A stretch of 11,741 nucleotides of DNA, taken from positions 1-11,741 of the forward strand of contig JASLHF010000176.1 in the NCBI GenBank assembly GCA_030152275.1, written 5' to 3'. Below are positions 6,195 through 11,741 of this stretch, piece by piece. Positions within the stretch are counted from its first letter, which is position 1; every line of letters begins with the position of its first letter. Below the pieces are notes generated by a model. That model ran no database searches. It saw only the letters and a program-made list of their open reading frames with translations, and was not told where the DNA came from. The position numbers and the translations under genes are program-made. The stretch is from Acinetobacter sp. (GTDB taxonomy: Bacteria > Pseudomonadota > Gammaproteobacteria > Pseudomonadales > Moraxellaceae).

Positions 6195-8078
6195 ATGAAA
6201 CTGACGGCATTTTTGTGCGCACTTTTTATTCCTGTACTTACCTTAGCGCAAAGCAGTGACACTGTATCAGTTTATACGCAAAAAGCAGCGCAGCTGCAGC
6301 TGGAAAAGCAGACCGCATGGCAGCGCTTAATGTATGCCAAAGCGGACGGACAAAGCGAAGTCAGTTTTGCGGGCTATTTTTTTGCGCCTGATGGGCAGCA
6401 CAATCTGCAGCGTGAGCTGGATGCCGATGTACAGGCGCTGTTTCAGACCGCCTTGCCGGATCAGTCCATCCGCTGCCGCTTTCCGGCGCGCAGTCAGTGG
6501 CTGATTCAGCAGCTGGGTATTGCCGCTGATGAAATGCCCGCTGTATCTTGCCCTGCGCTAGATGATTGGTTTGGGAAAATTAACCCGCATAAAGCAACCC
6601 TGATTTATGCAACAGATTTTATGGGTAATCCAAGCTCCATGTTTGGACATACGCTTATGCGCATTGACCCGAAAAATCAGCAGCAGCTGAATTTGGTGTC
6701 CTATGCAGTGAATTACGCTGCCACTGTGACGCAGGAAAATGGCTGGAAATTTGCATGGAAAGGTCTGACCGGACGTTATCCTGGTGAATATTCCATTATG
6801 CCGTATTACCGTAAAGTCAAAGAATATGGCGATTTTGAAAGCCGTGATTTGTGGGAATATGAGCTGAACTTGTCGGAAGCTGAAACACAGTTTTTGGTCA
6901 AGCATATTTGGGAAATGCAGGGTGTGACCTTTCCTTATTATTTTGTCAGTGACAACTGCGCTTACCGGCTGCTGGGACTGCTGGATTTAGTCCGGCCGGA
7001 ACTGAATTTAGCTTCGAAGTTTAAACATGCTTCAATCCCTGCCGAAACCATCAAGGCGGTAGAAAAACAGGGTCTGACGGCTCAAACAGTATATCGACCG
7101 GCTTTGGAAACCCAGCTTTTGGCGCAGGCGCGACAGCATGGGCATGCCTTGTCTGCAGATGCGCATGCGCTGGCATTTGCCGCGCCGTCAGATATGGCCG
7201 GCAAGCTAGCGCTGTATAACGAAACAGACAGAGCGAAAATGCTGGAAATGGCCTATGACGATTTATATCTGTATTTTACGTCGCGCAAGGTGAAAAATGA
7301 TTTTGCGCAGCCGCGTTTACGCCAGCTGCTGGTGCTGCGCAGCCAAATAGATTTAGCTAAACAGCGTCAGGACGTGCCGGTTCCGGCGGTACAGCCGCAT
7401 GAAGGCCATCATGCACGCAATATATATGTTCAGAGCGGTGAAGTGCAGAGCGAATCATTTGTTGCATTGGGCGGGCGCGCAGCTTATCACGATTTAATTG
7501 ATCCGCAAGGCGGATACCGGATAGGTACACAGCTGAAATTCATGGATGGCGCGGTTCAATACCGTCAAAGTAAATTTGATGTCGAGCATCTGGACGTGCT
7601 GGCAGTAAATTCCTACAGCCCAGTGACTGCATTTAAAACGCCGCTGTCTTGGGGTTTTAATTTAGGCTGGCAGCAGGAAGCGCTGGATTCGAATGGAAAA
7701 TTCAGCGCAGCGCAGCAGCATGGCGTGGCCAATTTAAATGTACAGGCCGGCTACAGCTGGGCAAATGCAGACCGCACCCAGCTGTGTTATGCGCAATTTC
7801 AAACAATGCTGCAGGGGTCAAAAGCGCTGGATTTAGGCTGGCGTGCAGGCGCGGGCCCAGTGGCTGGCTGTCAAAGTGTTTGGTCCGATCATTGGGGCAG
7901 TACATTCAGTGCCGCATTGCCGTATTGGCAGGACAGTCATGAATGGAATGTACGTTTAAATGCGCAGCTGCAATATCAGTTTAATGCGCAGCATGCGCTT
8001 CGCTTGGGTGCGGAATATCAGCAGCAGGCTGAATTAGAATGGAAAAAGCTGAATTTTGGATATTATTACTATTATTAA
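6195..8078 (+). CDS. Lnb-like (DUF4105) exported protein with putative C-terminal beta-barrel
   Basis: A 627-aa protein with a signal peptide (MKLTAFLCALFIPVLTLA). The N-terminal half is the former DUF4105, now named the Lnb N-terminal periplasmic domain after a Gram-positive lipoprotein N-acyltransferase. Candidate catalytic residues are His152 in MFGHTLMRID and Cys255 in VSDNCAYRLLG, in an order resembling a permuted NlpC/P60-like thiol enzyme. CRFPAR (Cys94) and VSCP (Cys119) may form a disulphide. After PHEGHHARN (401-409), residues about 410-627 alternate polar and apolar or aromatic residues in short strands, as in an outer-membrane barrel, ending FGYYYYY with an aromatic last residue. 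I infer an outer-membrane anchored thiol enzyme; acyl transfer itself is unproven here. AGG lies 5 bases before the ATG. Confidence 0.88.
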   Translation: MKLTAFLCALFIPVLTLAQSSDTVSVYTQKAAQLQLEKQTAWQRLMYAKADGQSEVSFAGYFFAPDGQHNLQRELDADVQALFQTALPDQSIRCRFPARSQWLIQQLGIAADEMPAVSCPALDDWFGKINPHKATLIYATDFMGNPSSMFGHTLMRIDPKNQQQLNLVSYAVNYAATVTQENGWKFAWKGLTGRYPGEYSIMPYYRKVKEYGDFESRDLWEYELNLSEAETQFLVKHIWEMQGVTFPYYFVSDNCAYRLLGLLDLVRPELNLASKFKHASIPAETIKAVEKQGLTAQTVYRPALETQLLAQARQHGHALSADAHALAFAAPSDMAGKLALYNETDRAKMLEMAYDDLYLYFTSRKVKNDFAQPRLRQLLVLRSQIDLAKQRQDVPVPAVQPHEGHHARNIYVQSGEVQSESFVALGGRAAYHDLIDPQGGYRIGTQLKFMDGAVQYRQSKFDVEHLDVLAVNSYSPVTAFKTPLSWGFNLGWQQEALDSNGKFSAAQQHGVANLNVQAGYSWANADRTQLCYAQFQTMLQGSKALDLGWRAGAGPVAGCQSVWSDHWGSTFSAALPYWQDSHEWNVRLNAQLQYQFNAQHALRLGAEYQQQAELEWKKLNFGYYYYY

Positions 8079-8194
8079 AATATAAAAAAGAAATTTAAAA
8101 AAGTTGGAATGATTTTTTATGTGAAAAGTGTTTTTTTATGTAACTAAAGCACGGTATCATTCCATACTTTGACGCTTTGACGGTCTCCCGCCCC

Positions 8195-9559
8195 ATGAAT
8201 CAAGAGTGTATTTCAGGTCTATCTCAAGCTTGGAAAGAATTATGCCTTCAATATGATCAAACAGTCCTGTTATCGGCGCAAAAATTTATCGCTGACAATA
8301 TTGATCATCTTGTGACGGCATTTTATGAACAAATGATCAAAGAGCCTGCATCAGCAGAATTTTTCTCTGACAATATTATTCAAGACCGGTTGATTATTAC
8401 ACTTCGTCAATGGCTGCTGGAAACCTTTATGGTTGCGCTGAAGGGGCAGTTTGATTCTGCAGTGCAGCGCCAGCTGAAAGTCGGGCATGTGCATGCGCGT
8501 GTAGGCATTCCGTCATGGTTGATTATGCGCGGGGTGCGTGAAATAGAATTGCAGGTTTTTCAGTTGCTCAAAGGGCAGGAGAAGGCTGAAATTTTAGAAA
8601 TGTGCGGCTATATCGTACGCATCATGAGCTTTTCGACCGAAATCATGTGCCGCAGTTATGAGGATAAAACAGAAAAGCATCAGGAAGCCAAACACAGCTA
8701 CCGGCTATTTTCCGCCATGCAAGAAGCAGCGGTGCATAAAGATAAGCAGCGTGGTGCCTTGCTGGATTGGGAAAATGAACTGATGTTCAAAATATTTTCC
8801 GGTAATTTAAAATTTAAGCACATACTCTTTTCCAAATCTGAATTTGGCTTGTGGTTTATTCACAAAGCATCTTATGCTTTTTCTGGCTCAGATCAGGCCC
8901 AGCTGATTATTCAGCGCATTTATCAAGTTGATGCATTAACTGAAGAAGCCATGGACTGTGGTGACAAAAATCAGCTGTGGAGTTTGATTCAAAATATCCG
9001 CACTTTGAACCGGGAAATTCAGCATTTGATTGATCAGCTGTTTCAGGTGGCCGAATACATCGAATCCGGCAATGATGCGCTAACCCAGCTGCTGAACCGG
9101 CGTTATTTAAATACAATTTTATCCAGAGAAATCAGCTATTCTCGCAAAAAACATTCACCGCTGGCTTTACTGGCGATGGATGCGGATTATTTTAAAGCGG
9201 TTAATGATACCTATGGTCATACTGCTGGAGATGAAGCGCTAAAATTTATTGGTGAAGTGATTCAGAAATACAGTAAAGGCAGCGATTATGCTTTTCGGGT
9301 GGGCGGCGAGGAGTTTTTACTGCTGTTGGTTGATTGCGATACAGAGCGTGCGCAACACGTGGCGGAGTGTATTCGTTCAGAGATTGAAAATGGCCGTGTC
9401 AAAAGTGCACAGGGTCAAATTTTCGGCATCAGCATTAGTATTGGTTGTGCGCAGTTTGATGGTCATCCAGATTATCAAAAATTTCTAGATGCTGCCGACA
9501 GCGCTTTATACGTGGCTAAGAATAACGGCCGAAACTGTGTATTCAGCGCTGACTTTTAA
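8195..9559 (+). CDS. DosC-like globin-coupled haem-sensor diguanylate cyclase
   Basis: A 454-aa cytoplasmic enzyme expected to make c-di-GMP from two GTP under control of O2 bound to haem. The N-terminal globin sensor (about 1-155) aligns with E. coli DosC from memory: proximal His100 in VHARVGIP (DosC His98), distal Tyr44 in TAFYEQM (DosC Tyr43) and Leu66 (DosC Leu65). A helical middle domain (about 165-290) keeps FGLWFIHK. The GGDEF domain (about 295-454) has DALTQLLNRRYL, metal site Asp329 (MDADYFKAVND) and signature GGEEF (370-374). GHPDY (423-427) matches a DosC-type ending. The I-site RxxD is KGSD (361-364), so product inhibition may be weakened. ATG at 8195 lacks a ribosome site; TTG at 8177 is an in-frame alternative. 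No dosP partner is in the window. Confidence 0.92.
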   Translation: MNQECISGLSQAWKELCLQYDQTVLLSAQKFIADNIDHLVTAFYEQMIKEPASAEFFSDNIIQDRLIITLRQWLLETFMVALKGQFDSAVQRQLKVGHVHARVGIPSWLIMRGVREIELQVFQLLKGQEKAEILEMCGYIVRIMSFSTEIMCRSYEDKTEKHQEAKHSYRLFSAMQEAAVHKDKQRGALLDWENELMFKIFSGNLKFKHILFSKSEFGLWFIHKASYAFSGSDQAQLIIQRIYQVDALTEEAMDCGDKNQLWSLIQNIRTLNREIQHLIDQLFQVAEYIESGNDALTQLLNRRYLNTILSREISYSRKKHSPLALLAMDADYFKAVNDTYGHTAGDEALKFIGEVIQKYSKGSDYAFRVGGEEFLLLLVDCDTERAQHVAECIRSEIENGRVKSAQGQIFGISISIGCAQFDGHPDYQKFLDAADSALYVAKNNGRNCVFSADF

Positions 9560-9628
9560 ACTTCTGCTTTAAATCAGAAATGCTATCGTGCTAAGCATTG
9601 GTAAGATGTTTGATAAATATATGACCGT

Positions 9629-9988
9629 TTATGCTTCAACAATCACATAATATTTTTTCACAGCTTCGATGACTTCAAATGTACCGATAAAGGCTGGCGG
9701 AATAATCCCAGCCTCACCAGCCTTAACTTCTATATAAGTTTGTGTTTGGGCGTCATGAATGCGAACACGCCCTTCAATAATATTAAAAAATTCTTGTTTA
9801 TTGTCGGCAAAGACAATCTTCCAAGCGCCAGTTTCGCAGTGCCAAATACCGCAGTCCATATTCGGATGTGAATAAAGGCTGTAAGTGTGGCGTTCAGGAT
9901 TCCCTTGAACTAAACGTTCCTGACGGGGAAAATCAATTTCTTTTTCTGCATGTGTTAATCCGGAACCGGCTAAAAAGATGGCTGACAT
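9629..9988 (-). CDS. Small Cupin_3-type protein
   Basis: A 119-aa single-domain cupin. The core GIWHCETGAWKIVF, then EFFNIIEGRVRIHD (residues about 66-79) and AGEAGIIPPAFIGTFEV (about 89-105), is the pattern of the Cupin_3 group (ureidoglycine aminohydrolase or EutQ-like cupins). The usual metal motif HxH is absent: the matching stretch reads ADNKQEFF, and the second-motif His is replaced in GTFEV. It is therefore probably not a classical metal cupin and may bind a small ligand or have a divergent site. GAG lies 7 bases before the ATG. The first 14 residues look mildly hydrophobic (MSAIFLAGSGLTHA) but lack a basic start, so I do not call a signal peptide. It follows folE on the same strand, separated by a strong terminator. 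Confidence 0.82.
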   Translation of the reverse strand: MSAIFLAGSGLTHAEKEIDFPRQERLVQGNPERHTYSLYSHPNMDCGIWHCETGAWKIVFADNKQEFFNIIEGRVRIHDAQTQTYIEVKAGEAGIIPPAFIGTFEVIEAVKKYYVIVEA

Positions 9989-10042
9989 GGCAAAACTCTC
10001 GGCATCAAGATGGTAAGATTTGAAATGATCATTTTAAGCGGT

Positions 10043-10075
10043 AATAAAAAAGCCCCAACAGCGGGTTGAGGCTTT
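10043..10075 (-). terminator. Intrinsic terminator of folE
   Basis: On the minus strand AAAGCC and CAAC pair with GTTG and GGCTTT, with one C/A mismatch, around a short GC-rich loop, followed by TTTTTTATTA. It starts 15 bases past the folE stop codon and separates folE from the downstream cupin gene. Confidence 0.87.
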
Positions 10076-10090
10076 ACATTTAAAATTGAA

Positions 10091-10645
10091 TCAATAGCTT
10101 TCAGGCACAGCGCTGAGGAATTCACGGCGTTCTTCTTTATTGGTTTTGAAGTCGCCAACAAAAGACACCGTACGGGTGGTCGATTCCTGTTTGCCGACAC
10201 CGCGCATCATCATGCACATATGGGCAGAATCAATAACCACGGCCACACCGCGCGCGGCAGTGACTTCTTGCACTGCTTCCGCAATTTGCTGGGTTAAATT
10301 TTCCTGAATTTGCAGACGGCGCGCGAACATTTCGGTAATGCGGGCAAATTTGGACAAGCCTAAAACATTACCTTCTGGAAGATAGGCAATATGCACACGA
10401 CCATAGAATGGCAGGAGATGGTGCTCACATAAAGAATAGAATTCAATATTTTTAACCAAGACCATTTCACGGTTGTCTGATGGGAAAACCGCATTATTGG
10501 TCACTTCTTCAAGCGTCTGGCTATAACCAGACGTGAGATATGAAAAAGCTTTAGCAGCACGCATAGGCGTATCTTTAAGACCTGGGCGATTCAGATCTTC
10601 ACCAACGGCAGTAAGAATGTTAGCGTAGGATTGCTGCATAGACAT
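10091..10645 (-). CDS. folE: GTP cyclohydrolase I
   Basis: FolE (EC 3.5.4.16) converts GTP to 7,8-dihydroneopterin triphosphate, the first step of folate synthesis and a source for queuosine-type precursors. The 184-aa product has GEDLNRPGLKDTPMRAAKAF (15-34), the zinc site SLCEHHLLPFYGRVHIAY (71-88, with Cys73 and His76), the third ligand Cys144 in AHMCMMMRGV, and the C-terminal SFVGDFKTN. Length is right for the compact bacterial form. I chose ATG at 10645; ATG at 10639 would drop two residues and has no better ribosome site. The upstream spacer from the smr gene is 89 bases and holds its own extended -10 promoter, so folE can be transcribed independently of smr. Confidence 0.97.
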   Translation of the reverse strand: MSMQQSYANILTAVGEDLNRPGLKDTPMRAAKAFSYLTSGYSQTLEEVTNNAVFPSDNREMVLVKNIEFYSLCEHHLLPFYGRVHIAYLPEGNVLGLSKFARITEMFARRLQIQENLTQQIAEAVQEVTAARGVAVVIDSAHMCMMMRGVGKQESTTRTVSFVGDFKTNKEERREFLSAVPESY

Positions 10646-10683
10646 AAGACGTGTTCACTTACACTGAGAGATTGAACAAGGTC

Positions 10684-10713
10684 GGCATTGTAGCAGAAAA
10701 CTATTGCAATGCC
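10684..10713. repeat. Inverted repeat over the folE promoter
   Basis: GGCATTG (10684-10690) and CAATGCC (10707-10713) form 7-bp arms 23 bases apart start to start, about two helical turns. The inner TAG and CTA can also pair with a bulge. One arm covers the folE -10 element. No T-tract follows on either strand, so it is not a good terminator; it could be an operator or a leader hairpin, or chance. Confidence 0.4.
10687..10695 (-). promoter_or_regulatory. Extended -10 promoter of folE
   Basis: On the minus strand TGCTACAAT gives a TGn-extended -10 with TACAAT at 10687-10692. There is no good -35 at 17 bases. Transcription would start near 10680, leaving a leader of about 35 bases. Confidence 0.45.
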
Positions 10714-10734
10714 TTCATTTAAGGATAAATCCGA

Positions 10735-11421
10735 TTACTGTTTGAACTTTGGATTTTTTTCCGCACGTTTCAGCAAGACCAGCACTGCGCCTGTTCCGCC
10801 CTGATTTTCAGGCGCGCTGACAAAGGCCAGCACATCACGGTGCTGACGCAGCCAGCTGTTGACATGGGTTTTTAAAATGGCTTCAGGCCCTTTCCCATGC
10901 ACGATTTTCAGCACATTTTCATTGTTGTCCTTGGCCATCTGAATAATCTGCAGCACAGCGCTGCGCGCATCTTCAATGGTGCAGCCATGCAAGTCTACCG
11001 CTTCAAACCAGCGCAAATTGCCGGCTTTCAAATCTTCAAAAACGCGGTGCTGCAGGGTGGCAATGCGGTAGCTCAGCTTGGCTTGGCTGGCGACAGGATT
11101 GAGCATGGCCTGAGTATCTGACAGCAAAGCCTCATCTGTTTCCATCGGGCCAACGGCTGCTGCGCGTTTAGCCAAGGTTTGCGCGTCGGGTTTTCGTTTG
11201 ACAGCTGTTTTGACCGTTTTTGCAGTATTGCCGGACGCCATTTTCTGCACGCCTTGCATTTGCTTGCGGAAAAAGTCTAAATCTTCCTGCTGTTCCTGTT
11301 CGGGTGTTTTTTCTATAGGCGCAACCGGTTCTGGCGCGGGCGCCGGCTTGCTGATTTGCTTTTTAAATGCATTCAGTAAGTTGTATTGTTCTTTGGACAG
11401 CGAAGAATCGTGTTTGCTCAT
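10735..11421 (-). CDS. Smr/MutS2-C-terminal domain protein
   Basis: A 228-aa protein with a C-terminal Smr domain (about 140-218), a fold found alone or at the end of MutS2 and linked to nicking-endonuclease or RNA-cleavage activity. Key motifs are present: AVDLHGCTIEDA (DLHG at 143-146), VHGKG (HGxG at 175-178) and GGTGAVLVLLKR (208-219). The N-terminal 110 residues are charged and low complexity, with a Pro/Ala-rich stretch (SKPAPAPEPVAPIEK) and a Gln/Glu run, as in stand-alone SmrA or YdaL-like proteins. The true substrate (DNA or RNA) cannot be told from sequence. The ribosome site before ATG 11421 is poor. A good promoter lies just upstream, so it starts its own unit, with folE behind it. 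Confidence 0.92.
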   Translation of the reverse strand: MSKHDSSLSKEQYNLLNAFKKQISKPAPAPEPVAPIEKTPEQEQQEDLDFFRKQMQGVQKMASGNTAKTVKTAVKRKPDAQTLAKRAAAVGPMETDEALLSDTQAMLNPVASQAKLSYRIATLQHRVFEDLKAGNLRWFEAVDLHGCTIEDARSAVLQIIQMAKDNNENVLKIVHGKGPEAILKTHVNSWLRQHRDVLAFVSAPENQGGTGAVLVLLKRAEKNPKFKQ

Positions 11422-11459
11422 AATGGATAAAACAGGGAAGATGCAAAAAATATTGCTAA

Positions 11460-11488
11460 ATTATAGTCCGAAATGGCCTTGATTTGAA
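11460..11488 (-). promoter_or_regulatory. Sigma-70 promoter of the Smr gene
   Basis: On the minus strand TTCAAA (11483-11488) and a perfect TATAAT (11460-11465) are 17 bases apart. Transcription would begin near 11453, about 30 bases before the Smr ATG. Its -35 overlaps that of the rightward promoter. Confidence 0.65.
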
Positions 11489-11510
11489 CTCATGTCATGC
11501 GTGATATGAT
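11484..11510 (+). promoter_or_regulatory. Rightward extended -10 promoter facing the IS30 end
   Basis: TTGAAC (11484-11489) and TGATATGAT (TGn plus TATGAT at 11505-11510) are 15 bases apart; the short spacer is offset by the TGn extension. It fires rightward from about 11517, back to back with the Smr promoter, into the IS30 element. No complete native gene follows it in the window. Confidence 0.55.
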
Positions 11511-11571
11511 TTAAGCGTTTTGGCTGTATGCATTAAATTGAAAGCAAACGCCCCGCAGTTTGAGCAAGAAA

Positions 11572-11607
11572 ATGTTAATGCTAGCGAATACACTAAAAAT
11601 AACTTAG
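11572..11607 (+). other. Possible 5' remnant of a gene cut by the IS30 element
   Basis: A frame starting ATG TTA ATG encodes MLMLANTLKIT and stops at a TAG lying within the first bases of the likely IS left end. It begins about 55 bases past the rightward promoter; the ribosome site is weak (GAG or AAGAAA). It may be the first ten or so codons of an interrupted gene, or chance. The native gene cannot be named from this. Confidence 0.25.
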
Positions 11608-11630
11608 ATTCTCAAATGAAGTGCAACAGA
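11604..11630 (+). repeat. Candidate left terminal inverted repeat of the IS30 element
   Basis: It contains the core GAAGTGCAACA at about 11619-11628. The assignment is by resemblance to remembered IS30 ends; the right-hand partner is outside the window. Confidence 0.45.
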
Positions 11631-11646
11631 GATTAAATTATTGGAA

Positions 11647-11676
11647 GGAAGCAAGATGAGCTAGCATTTTGCTTCC
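11647..11676 (+). other. Strong hairpin in the IS30 leader
   Basis: GGAAGCAAGATG pairs with CATTTTGCTTCC, 12 bp with one G-U pair, around a 6-base AGCTAG loop. No T-tract follows, so it is not a terminator. It lies between the terminal repeat and the transposase ATG, where it could limit translation from transcripts reading in from outside. Confidence 0.6.
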
Positions 11677-11701
11677 GACCGACCAAAGTCAAAGCTGCAT
11701 C

Positions 11702-11741
11702 ATGAACTATACTCATCTCACTCTAGAAGAAAGATATCAGA
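11702..11741 (+). CDS. IS30-family transposase, N-terminus only
   Basis: The first 13 codons read MNYTHLTLEERYQ, the usual opening of IS30-family DDE transposases: the N-terminal helix-turn-helix region that binds the terminal repeats begins here. The rest, including the catalytic Asp-Asp-Glu core, lies outside the window, so whether the gene is intact cannot be judged. The upstream GACC or AAAG stretch is a poor ribosome site, in line with the low expression usual for transposases. The gene points away from the Smr gene and in the same direction as the chromosomal promoter at 11484-11510, so it could receive outside transcription. Confidence 0.8.
   Translation, partial: MNYTHLTLEERYQ

Larger units (their letters stand above)
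11604..11741 (+). mobile_element. IS30-family insertion sequence, left end (truncated by window)
   Basis: The element is called from the start of an IS30-type transposase and from an end-like sequence upstream of it. The stretch TTAGATTCTCAAATGAAG then TGCAACAG at 11604-11629 resembles left inverted repeats of Acinetobacter IS30 elements such as ISAba125, which carry a GAAGTGC(A/G)ACA core. The exact outer base and the target duplication cannot be fixed without the right end. Confidence 0.7.

Noticed and set aside
6558..6905. Minus-strand frame inside the Lnb-like gene
   Set aside because: It overlaps the conserved catalytic region of the real gene and shows no coding character of its own.
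8132..8160. Promoter for the DosC-like gene with -10 TATCAT at 8155-8160
   Set aside because: The matching -35 would be TTTTTA in a T-rich tract, which is too weak to call.
9562..9579. Palindromic stretch TTCTGCTTTAAATCAGAA between the two convergent gene ends as a terminator
   Set aside because: The stem is only 5 bp before a mismatch and there is no T-tract on either strand.
9629..9988. Signal peptide on the small cupin (MSAIFLAGSGLTHA)
   Set aside because: There is no basic N-terminal region and the hydrophobic stretch is too short.
10684..10713. Terminator of the Smr gene
   Set aside because: The arms are separated by 16 bases and no T-run follows; it overlaps the folE promoter instead.
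1..11741. CRISPR array, tRNA, rRNA or phage attachment site
   Set aside because: I saw no regularly spaced repeats, cloverleaf, ribosomal sequence or att-like duplication; the intergenic gaps are short.

Overview
The window looks like chromosomal DNA of an Acinetobacter species (Moraxellales). It is AT-rich. The HemE protein keeps the gammaproteobacterial N-terminus (MTALKNDRFLRALLREP). The right edge enters an IS30-family insertion sequence whose transposase begins MNYTHLTLEERYQ, a type common in Acinetobacter. The genus call rests on recognising these proteins, not on a database search.

Layout, left to right. Bases 1-3369 hold three leftward genes: a pirin-family bicupin, an unrecognised exported protein of 365 aa, and a periplasmic YkuD-type L,D-transpeptidase with a peptidoglycan-binding domain. 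Bases 3575-5488 hold hemE (uroporphyrinogen decarboxylase) followed 30 bases later by a DUF817 membrane protein. Bases 5636-9559 hold three more rightward genes: a small exported DUF3015 protein, a 627-aa exported protein with an Lnb-like (former DUF4105) domain and a putative outer-membrane beta-barrel, and a DosC-like globin-coupled diguanylate cyclase. Bases 9629-11421 run leftward again: a small Cupin_3 protein, folE (GTP cyclohydrolase I) and an Smr-domain protein. Bases 11422-11603 carry two divergent promoters, and from about 11604 the left end of an IS30-type element runs off the window.

How the genes relate. Most are housekeeping or envelope genes, and there is no obvious defence or secretion cluster. 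The envelope theme is strong. Four genes encode exported proteins (the 365-aa protein, the transpeptidase, DUF3015, and Lnb-like plus barrel) and one encodes an integral membrane protein. hemE makes haem precursor and the DosC-like enzyme should bind haem to sense O2, but nothing shows they are co-regulated. Intrinsic terminators are clear after the pirin, transpeptidase, DUF3015 and folE genes, so most transcription units are short.

The points most worth a second look are: the Lnb-like catalytic domain joined to a barrel in one polypeptide, next to DUF3015; a haem-sensing cyclase whose product-inhibition site has Lys in place of Arg; and the right edge, where an extended -10 promoter and an 11-codon reading frame run straight into the IS30 end, as if a native gene had been cut off from its promoter. 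I found no CRISPR array, tRNA or rRNA. No gene-free stretch exceeds 300 bases.
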